Source of the DNA: Myxocyprinus asiaticus
Taxonomy: Eukaryota > Chordata > Actinopteri > Cypriniformes > Catostomidae
Length of the DNA stretch: 64,000 bases
NCBI RefSeq assembly: GCF_019703515.2
Contig: NC_059368.1
Coordinates: 37,587,831 to 37,651,830 of the forward strand
Reading direction: 5' to 3'
This document shows positions 1-11,509 of this stretch, piece after piece. Every line of letters begins with the position of its first letter. The first letter of the stretch is position 1. The position numbers and the translations under genes are program-made. Below the pieces are notes generated by a model. The model worked only from the letters and a program-made list of their open reading frames with translations, did not search any database and was not told the origin of the DNA.

Positions 1-134
1 AAAGAAATTATCAGATGATAAGATTAAGTCATTTGTAACTCTGATAAGTGCATTCTCTGTACTGTGATGGGGCCTAAATCCTGACTGAAATTGTTCATAT
101 ATATACCATTTCTCTGTAGAAATTAACATAGTTG
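1..134 (-). pseudogene. LINE reverse transcriptase fragment running off the left edge
   Basis: The reverse strand keeps an RT N-terminal motif, roughly HRNGIY...FQSGFRPHHSTE..L with later DL.LSSDN, in more than one frame. It continues the same LINE seen at 489-1353 and 3045-3590. About 50 residues expected between this piece and the 489 piece are missing, and a GC-rich repeat takes their place. Confidence 0.6.
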
Positions 135-488
135 GGAGGCAGGGGCGGACTGGCCATCGGGAGAACCGGGACTTTTCCCGAAGGGCCGGCCACGAAACGG
201 GGCCGAATGGGCTGCGATGAGCTGAAATGGGCCGCCACGTTATGTAGAATGGGCCACAAAATGGTGCCGCGATATGCCGAAGGGGGCAGCAATATGCAGA
301 AAAGGACAGCAACATTAGGGGTTCTCGCTCTCAATGGGGCGCGTGGTAAGTTGTGCGTGGATTGCGGAGGGTAGCACGAGCCTCCCATGCTGTGAGTCTC
401 CACGGTGTCATGCACAGCGAACCACGTGATAAGATGCGTGGTCCGTCACCCGGATTGAGGTGAGTAACCATGCCTCCATGAGGATTTA
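135..488. repeat. GC-rich interspersed repeat inserted in the LINE
   Basis: GC-rich block beginning near GGGGCGGACTGGCCATCGGG, quite unlike the AT-rich DNA around it. I recall this sequence as a common repeat in cyprinid genomes, without a class I can name. The small ORFs on both strands have no recognisable product. Confidence 0.5.
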
Positions 489-1353
489 CTAAGTAGTGGG
501 AATTGGGCATACCAAATAAAAAAAAAGAGGAGGTTCTGAGATCACAGGAAATACCTCTTTTAAGAGCTTAGCTGGTATTGGATATAACATACATGTTGTA
601 GCTTTTGATTTTTTGATAAGTTTTGTTAGCACTTCATGACCTATGACAGTGAAGGATTGAAGTTGCTTGTGAGGAAAATTATGGGACACTGTTTTATGAG
701 GTGCTGTGACAGTTGCATAGTTGCAATTTTATTTCAATTTTATCAGTAAAGAAATTCAGGAAGTCATTACTATTGTGCTGCGACAGAATATCTGGTTCAG
801 TCGATGCTTTATTCCTAACCAATTTAACCACAGTACCGATTAAAGACCTAGGATTGTTGTGGTTATTTTCTATGAGTTTGCTAAAAAATGCTGACCTTGC
901 AGCTTTTAGTGCCTGTCTGTAGCTACAGACACTATCCTTCCATGCACAGCGAAATACCTCTAATTTTGTATTCAACTTGCGCTCCATTTTCCGAGCTGCT
1001 CTCTTGAGAGCATGAGTGTGATCATTGTACCATGGTGCAGGGCTTTTTTCTTGAATTTTCTTTTATCCAAGCAGGGCGACACTATCAAGAGTGCTAGAGA
1101 AGATTGTTTTTATATTTTCTGTTATTACATCAAGTTCTTCAAGACTTTTTGGCTTACTGAATATGTGAGACAATTCTGGAAGATTATTAGTGAAGCTAAT
1201 CTTTAGTTGTCGAAAGAATAGTTCTACCTGAATGATAGCATGGTGTAGATTGAGTGGCATTAGCTGATCGCAGCAAACAAGAGATGTAGTAATGATCTGA
1301 GATGTCATCGCTCTGCGGTAGAATTTCTATAGTATCAACATCAACTCTATATG
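489..1353 (-). pseudogene. LINE ORF2 fragment: endonuclease end, linker and RT start
   Basis: Reverse-strand reading frames give, in order, DDISDHYYIS (C-terminal endonuclease motif), a linker with APWYNDHTHALKRAARKMER, YRQALKAARSAFFS and SLIGTVVKLVRN, then SKATTCMLYPIPAKLLKEV, which leads into the RT. This layout is typical of CR1/Rex1/L2-type non-LTR elements; the clade is not resolved. Frameshifts break it into several frames. Confidence 0.65.
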
Positions 1354-1923
1354 TGTAATGATACGCTGACACAGAAGCTTGAGATGAACCCAGATGTGGG
1401 AGTTTATTAAACAGGACACTGGAAAAGCAGGTAAGCATTCAGATGTGGCACACAGTCTTAGGAAACAGTCTTTGATTAAATTGAGAACCAAGGCAGAAGG
1501 CACTAATCCATGAGTGGTAACTACCAGGTAAAAACTGGTCCAAACAGGTAACTTCAGCATCAAATCAGAACACAGGTGAGTAAGGTATGTAAACTGAAGG
1601 GCAGGTTACTATATAGAAACACAAAGTCATTTCAAGGATCTCAAAGTCACGTTTCCTTAGTATTCAGAGTGGTTCGTGGTATAACATGCAAGTTCCAACA
1701 GGTAAGTAGATATGCTGTAAACTAGGAATACATAAAGTCATTATCTTGCGTGTCAGGAGGGGATCGTAGATAAACAGGTGAGATTAGTCCAGGTGAGTGA
1801 AAACGCCGTAATCACAGTGTCACTTGATGTGTATATTCAGAACAATCCGTTGACAAACAGGTGAAGAAAAACACAGGAGAATAGATATGCCGTAAATCAA
1901 AGAAGACTCTGAGTAAACTAACT
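1354..1923 (-). mobile_element. 3' LTR (partial) of the VNTR-type LTR element, reversed copy
   Basis: The left edge TGTAATGATACGCTGACAC reversed matches the end of the LTR at 20900-20939, including AATAAACTCCCACATCTGGG. The similarity continues through the TACTCACCTG-rich part. The 5' end of the LTR and the polypurine tract are deleted, since no copy of the TGTCACGAGCGC start is present. Confidence 0.65.
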
Positions 1924-2795
1924 CGGATGGGGTCAGGAGGTGGAGCCTCAGGGGGTGAGGGCGGAGCCGTGGAAGGCGGAGTTGTGAGAGGCTCGAGGGG
2001 CGAAGCCATGGAAGGCGGAGTCATGGGAGGCTCGATGGACGAAGCCAGGGAAGGCTTTCGGCAAAGAGCCGTTAATGACTGGGAACTGACCTCCATGGTC
2101 GAGAGTACTGGCAGCAACTGGGGAACGACCCCCGTGGTTGTGAACACGGACAGAGACTGGGAAACAACCTCCATGGTCGTGAGCACTTGGCACGACAGGG
2201 GAACGACCTCCATGGTCGTGGGCATGGGCAGAGACTGGGGAACGACCTCCATGGTTGTGGGCATGGGCAGAGACTGGGGAACGACCCCCGTGGTCGTGAA
2301 CACGGAAAGAGACTGGGGAACAACCCCCATGGTCGTGAACACTGGCAGAGACTAGGGAACAACCTCCACAGGCGTGAACACCGGCAGAGACTGGGGAACG
2401 ACCTCCATGGCCGTGAACATAGACAGGGACTTGGGAACAACCTCCGTGGTCATGGCCGTGGGCAGAGACTAGGAAACGACCTCTGTGGTCGTGAACACTG
2501 GCAGGGACTCGGAAGTAGGAGCCTTTCTTCTCCTCCTCTTCTTCTTCCGGACAACTGGGAGCATTGTTACAGGAATGGTTGAGGCTACTGGCACTGGGAC
2601 GGTCGAGGCTACTGGTACTGGCTCATAACCGTGGCAGGCATGGGTTCTGGCTCGTTAACCGTGGCAGGCATGGGCTCTGGCTCGTTAACCGTGGCAGGCA
2701 TGGGCACTGGTAATTTGCGAGGAAGGGTCTTCATGGCCTTTCATACCGATGTCAGTGGGGGATCATTCAACTTAGAAATGAAGTCGTAGACTTTG
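1924..2795 (-). pseudogene. Internal region of the reversed VNTR-type LTR element
   Basis: The reverse strand encodes the same cassettes as 16875-18479: about nine units of a 13-residue repeat (S-L-P-x-x-T-T-x-E-V-V-P-Q), a Pro-rich APPSMASP stretch, PMPATV repeats and SKLNDPPL near 2760-2790. One open frame covers 1812-2342. The number and order of cassettes differ from the other copy. Function unknown. Confidence 0.6.
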
Positions 2796-2800
2796 GAGGG

Positions 2801-3044
2801 GAGTGTGAGCGGCCGACTGACCCAGCCCATGCCTGGGCTTTCCTATGAACACTACCCTGCCCCTTTCACGGAGCCCCGTTCGCCATGAGGATGCCAGATT
2901 CCCCCTTTATTATGAACACTATTCACCCATGAACACTTTATTACCCCTTTTGGACATTTTTACGTTTGTTATTGTTTCCAATAAATGCCTCTCCGAGGCT
3001 TGATGCCACACCCACTGTCTCTGTCTCTTGTTCACCCTGCCACA
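2801..3044 (+). mobile_element. Probable solo LTR of a second LTR family
   Basis: About 244 bp starting TGTGAGCGGCC after a purine-rich GGAGGGGAG and ending CTGCCACACA, so the ends are TG..CA with TGTG/CACA inversion. AATAAA occurs near 2981, consistent with plus orientation. It is unrelated to the adjacent reversed element. No target duplication was seen, so the limits are provisional. Confidence 0.4.
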
Positions 3045-3590
3045 CAGAATTAAATGTAGCGTATGATTATGGTGATGAGTTGGTCCTGTCACATTTTGTC
3101 TGACTCCAAGAGAGTTGAGAATATCGATAAATGCTACTCCCAGTGTGTCATTTTCATTATCTGTGTGAATGTTGAGGTCACCAACAATTAAAGCTCTATC
3201 TACATTAACTACTAGATCTGATAGAAAATGTGAAAATTCACCAAAGAAACCAGAGTATGGCCCGGGTGATCTATACACTGTAGCAAGGGCAAAAGACGAT
3301 AGAGATTTTTTGTTACATTAAGCATTAGTTCAAAAGACTTAAACTTATATCCTGTCCTCTGAGTAACACCAAAAACTTCACTGTAAATTGTAGCAACACT
3401 TCTTTCTCGACCCTTCAGACAAGGCTCATGTTTATAACAATAAACTGGGGGAGTAGATTAATTTAAACTAATATATTCATCCGGTTTAAACCAGGTTTCA
3501 GTCAAACAGTGCACATCCAAACTATGACCTGTAATAATTTTATTTACAATTAGTCTTTTGGTAGAAAGAGATCTAATGTTTAAAGTAAAA
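3045..3590 (-). pseudogene. LINE endonuclease-domain fragment
   Basis: The reverse strand reads DVHCLTETWFKPDE, later YRSPGPYSGF and DRALIVGDLNIHTDNEND, then PTHHHNHTLHLIL. These are the AP-endonuclease motifs of a non-LTR retrotransposon. An in-frame stop follows YISLN. It is the upstream part of the LINE that resumes at 1353, separated by LTR insertions. Confidence 0.7.
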
Positions 3591-3604
3591 AAAAAAAAAA
3601 AAAA

Positions 3605-3770
3605 AACCCTGCTTAAACAAGCCTAAGGTGGTTTGCTGGTCTCAGCTGGTCTAGCTGGTCTCAAGTGCCTAAAACCCTTCTAAAAAATACAAACAGACCA
3701 GGCTTGCAGAGGCCAGCTAGGACCAGCAAACCAGCATAGGTTGATTTAACATATTTTTCAGCAGGATTTT
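3605..3770. repeat. CAGC-type hairpin MITE (copy 1)
   Basis: Outer parts GGTTTGCTGGTCTCAGCTGG and GACCAGCAAACCAGCATAGG pair with each other, with CTGCTTAAAC and TTTTTCAGCAGG at the ends. A related pattern recurs near 31915, 39275 and 48975. It follows a poly-A run at 3588-3606. Confidence 0.55.
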
Positions 3771-4287
3771 TAGGATTTTAAGTATTCCTCATGATACTGC
3801 ACTGAGAATTTGAATATACAGCTCTGACACATAACAGTTTTTAAAGAAGTCCCTTCGTCTAGTTTCTAAAATTTTACACGCAAGACATGAGATGAAAGGC
3901 TCTGAAAGCCTCCGGTGGCTAAATGCCTCTTGAGTGACGTGAAGTTCAGAATGTGAGAGCGAAATATGAACTCGTTACACAAACACTGACACGCACACAT
4001 AATACTCACTCACGTGTTACACACACATTGATGCTGTTACACAAGCAACAGCTTTGTGCCCAGGACGCCAGGGGCAGAGGCGTTAAAGGAGCAGCGTAAA
4101 ACACACTTGATGAAGTGATTCTAATGCTAGCTGGCTTCTGGCCAACTACACACACATTCATTAGCTATGGTTATAGAGAATTCACCTGGAGGAGATTCAC
4201 ATTATTGCTTTCATCACTCTCTGATGTTATATAGTAAGCCGAAGATCAAGCCAAAGTTCCTCATCACCATCCATTCATTTAAATTTG

Positions 4288-5765
4288 TTAAAGGAATAGT
4301 AACCCAAAAATGAAAATTCTGCCATTATTTACTCAACCTCATGTCATTCGATACCTTAAATTATTTTACAAAATTCTATTGCAACTTTTTTTCATACATC
4401 TGTCAAGCTCCAAACAAACAAAAAACAAACACCAAAAAGTTACCATAAAAGTAGTCAATACTATTCTTGCACTATATTCCAAGTCTTTTGAAGCCAAACA
4501 ATATGTTTGTGTGATAAACAAGATAAAATTAAAGGAATAGTTCACCCAGAAATTATAATTCTTTCATCATTTACAAACCCTTCTACCATCTCAAACTCTT
4601 ATGACTCTCTTTCTGCAGAACGCAGATTAAATTGTTTTGATGGAGATATGAGGTCTGTTCCAAAACCTAGTGAGGTGCCTCACTGTCTGCTGCCCACATA
4701 GGCAGCTGTCTTCTATGGTAGCATCCTGAGTGAAATGGAGCCTCATAAGAGAGCGATTTGGAACACGCTACATCAGTGCATGATACAGTGCCTCACTGTA
4801 ATCCAGATTTGTGCTTTTTTTTAAGAAAAGGAGGGACGAGTCAAAATTAATTTTTGTAGTAATCAATATTATGCCACAAATGCTGTCGATTGAGCTTAAT
4901 TAGTATTGAACCTGGAATATTCCTTTAAATAATTAATTATCAAAAAATATTCACAATTGTTATAATAATAATAATTGCAAATAGTCATAAAATAAAATAA
5001 AATAAAAAATACTTGTATTAATTTTAACTTGTATAATCAGACTACTTTACTAATTACTTAGTTGAAAAGTAATCATATTTCAAATTACTTTACTTTGTAG
5101 ATACTTTCTATAACACTTTTCACATGACGTTTTTTTCCGCTCAACAAATTCAAAATACTGTCTATATTTTCTGCTTCATTATTGCATGCAAGTCACATGC
5201 ATTATACAGTATGTTCAGTTGTTTAACCCAAGACACATACTTAAAAGTAATTCACTTAATTGAAAGTCAGTAACTATAAAAAGATTAAAAGAATTTACAA
5301 CATACAATATTACACTACTTTTTGTCCAAAAAAGTAATTAGAGTACAGTAACTAATTATTGTGTAATTAGACTACACTCAACACTGCCTGGCACAATGCA
5401 TCTATAGCTCTCATTTGTAAGCTGTAAATAAGCATGAATGAGATTTGAGAGCTACAGCGGTGTAGAAGATTTTATGAATCAATTACGAATAATGGCTTCA
5501 ATTTAGGTCGGTTCAAACCATGACTTCAGAAGATTTCTGAAGAGGAGTTGTATGAGGAGTTAAATAAAATATTTTATAATACAGTTATTGTGCCCTTTTC
5601 ATTTTTTTTATTTATTTATTTTTTTTTAAATCTTATCTATAATAGCAGCTACTTAACAAATCGTTTTAGCTTTCATAGAATTAAGACAAAATTATGGGGT
5701 CGAAGTGGCATGCAGGTAAGTAAATGATGGCGAATTTTCCATTTTGGGGTAAACTATCCCTTTAA
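4288..5765. mobile_element. TTAA-ended TIR element, copy A (composite)
   Basis: Starts TTAAAGGAATAGTAACCC and ends AAACTATCCCTTTAA, inverted ends of a family common in cyprinids. The inside is composite: a second left end begins at 4529 (TTAAAGGAATAGTTCACCC), and a different repeat ending GGAATATTCCTTTAA lies at about 4800-4928. No coding capacity was recognised. Confidence 0.6.
4800..4928 (-). repeat. Second cyprinid repeat family nested in copy A
   Basis: Read on the minus strand it starts TTAAAGGAATATTCCAGGTT and goes on through TCAATCGACAGCATTTGTGG. I recognise it as a widespread cyprinid repeat, distinct from the AGTTCACCC family, although its first ten bases are the same. Confidence 0.5.
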
Positions 5766-6017
5766 GGGTCAAAACAGAAAACCTGACCTACTTGTGTCTG
5801 TATATGTTAGTAAAGTCTATGTTCTTCACTATGGCCCGCCCCACAGCTCCACTTTGAAATTATAAAACCGTGTATTCTGCTTACATACTCATTACTGCTG
5901 TTTTGTAACCCTGACTGAAGAGATGCATAAAGTGTACTTGGGGGCAGGTTGAATCTCATCACATAATCATTACATGACAGAAGCTTTTATCTAATGATAT
6001 TATATAAGTAAATGTAA

Positions 6018-6051
<34 letters not shown>

Positions 6052-7061
6052 TTTTATTTTATTTTTTTTTACATTTTCCTTTGGCAACTCACAGATACTA
6101 CAAATCTACCAACAATCTTTTTAGAAACATTTATTTGTGCAGAGCAAAAGTCTCTACATTATAATTATCGTAAATAACTTAAATCCTTTTTATTAATATA
6201 CTATATTTAACAGCAGATAAGTCTTCGATTAGATACTTTGATGAAGTAATGTTCTTTAACATTTTAAATATTAAATTTTTTTATTCAAACATGCAATCTT
6301 TTAATTCCTATCTGTTAGCCTATAACTGGCCCAGATCTCAATCATTCTAAAAACTTGAACATGGCAGCCTCCAGTGTTAGCATTTAAGCGTTAGCATAAC
6401 GTCAGTGTTAGCATCTGTCATTCATGTTACATTTTAACCTTCTACCTAGAGATAGATAATAGATATTAGTTTTTATTTCAAAGGCATAAAAACTTTTGAA
6501 AGTAGAACAATATTGGCCATAGAAAGAATAATTTGTAGGTCTCAAAAATAGTTTTTGTTGGAAATTTCTCACAAAGTTATTAGAACTTTTCTCTTCTCAG
6601 GTAGAAAAGAGTTTCACTGAGCATGAGTAAGTCTCATGAGCTTATTCATTTATGAATAAATTTAGTGTGTAACGATTGCCCTCTGAACTTTTGAATAGCT
6701 GTCAATGGAAAAAGATGCTTTTTGTCCACAGAATAGTGTTATGGCATTAATAGCAAGGCCTAACTGCCCATGCTAACCAAACAAATCTTGACCCCCTGGT
6801 CACTGCTGCTCATATCACTGGAAATTGCCAAATTTTAGTGAAAATTAATGACTTCTGGTCACTTTGTTGCTACAAATCACTGTATGAATGAACACTCCCT
6901 TAAAGGTGTTTGGCTTCTACTCAGAGGCTGTTTGAGAAGTTTCAGATTTTACGATGTATTACATCTAGAGCAATTCCTATAGCTTGACTCATGCAGCATG
7001 AACAGTAGTGCTCAAATGAACACTGAACACTGCATGCTCTATTCAGTTAAAATTACATACA
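5766..7061. other. Non-coding AT-rich spacer
   Basis: No gene or recognised element. It contains a (TTA)n microsatellite at about 6022-6050 and T-rich runs. The short ORFs have no recognisable motif. Confidence 0.4.
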
Positions 7062-7063
7062 TA

Positions 7064-8294
7064 CACTGGCGGCCAAACGTTTGGAATAATGTACAGATTT
7101 TGCTGTTTCGGAAGGAAATTGGTACTTTAATTAATCAAAGTGGCATTCAACTGATCACAAAGTATAGTCAGGACATTACTGATGTAAAAAACAGCACCAT
7201 CACTATTTGAAAAAAGTCATTTTTTATTCAATCTAGACAGGCCCCATTTCCAGTAGCCATCACTCCAACACCTTATCCTTGAGTAATCATGCTAAATTGC
7301 TAATTTGGTATTAGAAAATCACTTGCAATTATATCAAACACAGCTGAAATCTATTTGGTTCGTTAAATTAAGCTTAACATTGTCTTTGTGTTTGTTTTTG
7401 AATTGCAACAGTATGCAATAGACTAGCATGTCTTAAGGTCAATATTAGGTCAAAAATGACAAAAAAGGAACAGCTTTCTCTAGAAACTCGTCAGTCAATC
7501 ATTGTTTTGAGGAATGAAGGCTTAACAGTGCTTGAAACTGCCAAAAAACTGAAGATTTCAAACAAAGTTGTACACTACAGTCTTCAAAGACAAAGGACAA
7601 CTGGCTCTAACAAGGACAGAAAGAGATGTGGAAGGCCAGATATACAACTAAACAAGAGGATAAGTACATCAGAGTCTCTAGTTTGAGAAATAGATGCCTC
7701 ACATGTCCTCAGCTGACAGCTTCATTGAATTCTACCTACTCAACACCAGTTTCATGTACAACAGTAAAGAGAAGACTCAGGGGTGCAGGCCTTATGTGAA
7801 GAATTGCAAAGAAAAAGCCACTTTTGAAACAGAAAAACAAAAAGAAAAGGTTAGAGTGGGTAAAGAAACACAGACATTGGACAACAGATAATTGGAAAAG
7901 TGTGTTATGGATCTTAACCCCATTGAGCTTTTGTGGGATCCGCTAGACTGTAAGGTGTGTGAGAAGTGCCCGACAAGACAGCCACATCTATGGCAAGTGC
8001 TACAGGAAGCGTGGGGTGAAATGTCACCTGAGTATCTGGACAAACTGACAGCTGGAATGCCAAGGATCTGCACAGCTGTCATTGCTGCATGTGGAGGATT
8101 TTTTGATGAAAACTCTATAAAGTAGTTTATGAAGTTCTGAACATTTTTTTCAAATTGTAATAGTAATTTTTCACATTATTAATATCCTGACTATACATTG
8201 TGATCAGTTGAATGCCACTTTGGTGAATAAAAGTACCAATTTCTTTCCATAAGAGCAAAATCTGTACATTATTCCAAACTTTTGGCAGCCAGTG
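7064..8294 (+). mobile_element. Tc1-like DNA transposon, internally deleted
   Basis: Both ends begin CACTGGC(G/T)GCCAAA in inverted orientation, and homology of the inverted ends extends at least 120 bp. TA dinucleotides flank it at 7062-7063 and 8295-8296, the Tc1/mariner target. The inside carries N- and C-terminal pieces of a transposase. At 1231 bp it is shorter than a full element, and the centre of the transposase is missing. Confidence 0.85.
7456..8125 (+). pseudogene. Tc1-like transposase remnant
   Basis: 7456-7686 encodes the paired-type helix-turn-helix start (MTKKEQLSLETRQSIIVLRN) and a GRPD stretch. 7892-8125 encodes the C-terminus with DLNPIELLWDPLD, which carries the last catalytic E, and GGFFDENSIK. 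The section with the first two catalytic Asp residues is deleted, so no active enzyme can be made. A short stretch between them (7694-7891) fits the family's middle only weakly. Confidence 0.8.
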
Positions 8295-8296
8295 TA

Positions 8297-9069
8297 GTTT
8301 AGACAGTTGCATTGCATAAAATTATGTTGTGGCCTACTATTCCTTTGGTGCACCAATGATTTATTAACTGCAGACAACCTGGATGTAACATTTACCATTA
8401 AAACAAAAAAGAAAAGCATTATTATGGCCCCTCAGTTTGATTCATAAAGCAGTTCCATTGTAAATATCGACCCTGTTTGTTTAATCTGTTTGGCACATTA
8501 TGCATAAAAGTCTTGCCTAATCAGATAAGTGTTACCTGCTAAAAAAAAGAAAGAAAAAAAAAGAAGCTCCAAGCTGTGACCTTTATGCTACAACTATACA
8601 AGTCTTAACACCTTCTTGTTTCGTTTAGCAACAGAGTTGAAAAAAAAAAAAAGTTTCAGCCTAAATTTTAATTAGAAAAGCTTTTCCTTTTTTGGCCTGA
8701 GGGGGGATTCCTGAACAACCACTCATACAGTAGTTGCTTTCAAGTAGTCTGGGTTTGCAGGAGATCAAAGCAGAATAAGTGTGAGTGAGATTTGCAGATT
8801 TATTGCCTGATGTCACAGGAGAGTGATTTTAAGAAATCCATATTTGTACTTGTGCTTCAGACAGCCCAGGAGAGCTTCCCTTTTCCTCTGTTAATGAATA
8901 ATAGAAAACTATGATCTGAATATCCTATAATTTAACAGTAAGAACAGTTTTAATCTCCAAAGAACCAGATAGCCAACTCAGTTCAGCCAAACATGGTTCT
9001 TACTGACAAAGGTAACTGTATTTTGCTGAAGATGCAGCAAAGAAACATTGAAGAACTTTTCTTTAAGAG
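8297..9069. other. Non-coding spacer
   Basis: AT-rich DNA with poly-A-type runs near 8540-8565 and 8639-8652. Nothing recognised. Confidence 0.4.
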
Positions 9070-10121
9070 TTAAAGGAATAGTTCACCCAAAAATGAAAAT
9101 TCTCTCTTCATTTACTCACCCTAATGCCTTCCCAGATGTGTGTGACTTTCTTTCTTCAGCAGAACACAAATGAAGATTTTTAGAAGAATTTCTCTGCTCT
9201 TTTGGTCCATACAATGCAAGTGTAAAAACATTCATAACTCGATCTTCCGGTGAAACAACAGGACTTCTCCAATCAGCTTAAACACTGCCCTTTTCTAATA
9301 AATACCACAACCTTGCGTAGAGTTGAACGAAGTATCAATCGCATGTTGGTGAAGATGGCAATGTTTATTTTCGTCTGTTTTCCTTCAAAACTATCATTCC
9401 TTAACCCAAAATTCCTTGATTACGGGTCAGCTGACTTGAATTTACATTTCGAATGAGGAGGAATAACGGCGAATTTGAGACATTTCACGCTTGAATTGCT
9501 GAGGTGATCACTACTGAATACAATGCTTCGGATGCCTCTGGAGATTATTAATATTTTGAAACGCAGCTATCTTGGTATGCACAGCATGAGTAAGTGTTTT
9601 TTGCCTTTATATTTAGTGTATTGTGATTCAAAACATTAAAATATGGTCTAATATGGTATCTTTTACTCACTCGTTTTTCAGCGGCTACAGCCTCTTCATA
9701 AGCAAAGACCGCGATGTGCTTGTGTGTTTATGTTGTCATTTTGATCATAAATGTGTTGAGATCACTGCTCAGTTTCACTGATAAGTGGCTCTGACTCTAG
9801 CAGCATGGTGGTAGGGGTGTGTGTGTCTGCTGCAAACTCGCATTCACATCTGCCTCCATTCCGCTGTGCAATGCCCACTTTTCACAATCCATTCAACAAC
9901 CAATGGATAAAATCAAATCCCCGCCCTACATATGTTTCTTGTTTGATAAGCTGTTTTACTCGGAAATACGTCACAATATGGACGTAAAGTCTGTCGCAAC
10001 TTTCGTTTCATGCCGACTTTAATTTGTGTTCAGCAGAAGAAAGAAAGTCATACACATCTGGGATGGCATGAGGGTGAGTAAATGATGAGAGTTGTAATTT
10101 TTGGGTGAACTATTCCTTTAA
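9070..10121. mobile_element. TTAA-ended TIR element, copy B (both ends intact)
   Basis: Begins TTAAAGGAATAGTTCACCC and ends GGGTGAACTATTCCTTTAA, a near-perfect terminal inversion of about 30 bp. Just inside lie ATTTACTCACCC and GGGTGAGTAAATGATGAGAG. TTAA at both edges fits a TTAA target duplication (piggyBac-like), though the superfamily is inferred. 1052 bp with no transposase: a non-autonomous element. Confidence 0.75.
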
Positions 10122-10408
10122 GGAGCCTGGAATAATAAAAAAAATTGATAACCTATAATTTTGTATCTGTTACATACACAAAGGAGGCAAAACCACACAA
10201 TGTAAGCAAATTGACAAATCAAACTTTATGTAATACACACATTTATAATTCTTCAGAACTAGTTTTGATTCAAAGACAGATTAAAATATAACATGTTTTA
10301 ACATGTTCTCTTTTTTATATTCTACTGATATTGGTTCTTACATTTTTTTAAATATGTTAAATGTTAAGACATCTGAATTAAATAGGATAGATTTTTTTTA
10401 ATAAAAAT

Positions 10409-11110
10409 GGTAACAATTTCTATAATGAAGCCCATATTTATAATGCATTGTAAAAGTCATTACAATGCATTAATGTCTCATAATACACCTTATAATATGT
10501 TATAACTTCTCATAAATAATTGTAACCAGAATTAGAATACATTATACTACTTACCTATTTATAGTTATACCTTAGAGTATAATGCATTATAACACCAGCA
10601 ACATCCAATTTTATCTACAGAAGTTATAATGTATAATATACTGTATATGTATTTTATAAGTGTCAAAAGTAATGTCTTCTTATAAACATCCATGAGATAT
10701 TTATAAGTCTTTATAAGACATTACAGCTCATGCTGGAAATTATTTACATAACACATGCACAAAATACAAAATAACACCCATTCAATGTAAATTTTGAGAT
10801 ATTACAAATAACACTTGTAAAACTGCAAGGTTAAAATATATTAGAAACTCCCTCTCGAGAATAAAATATGTAAGTTAATCACACATGTAGCCAATCTTCT
10901 TGGGTTTAAACACGCTTCATGTGTCTGCTGCGTTAAAATTGGATGTTGCTTTTGTTTTAATGCATTATACTATTAAGTATAACTACGAATAGGGGAAGTC
11001 TTATACTGTATTATAACTGTAGTTATAATTATTTATGAGAAGTAATAAATTATAATAATGTGCATTATGAGACATTATGAATGCAGTATAAATATGGGTT
11101 TAAAAAACGT
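10409..11110. mobile_element. Long palindromic (foldback) element
   Basis: The arms at about 10430-10614 and 10932-11099 are inverted copies: GCCCATATTTATA pairs with TATAAATATGGGT, TTCTCATAAATAATT with ATTATTTATGAGAA, and GCAACATCCAATTTTA with TAAAATTGGATGTTGC. The loop is about 315 bp. No ORF; limits approximate. Confidence 0.65.
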
Positions 11111-11509
11111 AATTAAAAATAAATAACTAAACATCATTTAAAAAGGTAGCTTTACATAAGAAGCAAAATACATAAGATATTATGACTTGTTTGACTTGTT
11201 ATTTTTATTTTTTACGGTAAGCATTTACAGTAACCCTTAAATGACAATGTAGTTTCTTGTGAACAGTTTTTAGCCGGTTTTAATTCATTAAAATTATGCA
11301 TTGCGTATAGCAAATCCAAAATACAACGTCCACACATGTTGACACGGGGTCACACAAGGTTAAATGCACATTACATTTTTATCAGAAAAGTAGGTCTCCT
11401 GAACAAACAGGATTTAGGCTTACAACTAATTACTTTTTTTAACACAAGTGCCGAATTTGATTAACATTGGGGATTTATTGGGAGTTATACTATCATCTTA
11501 AAATCCTGC

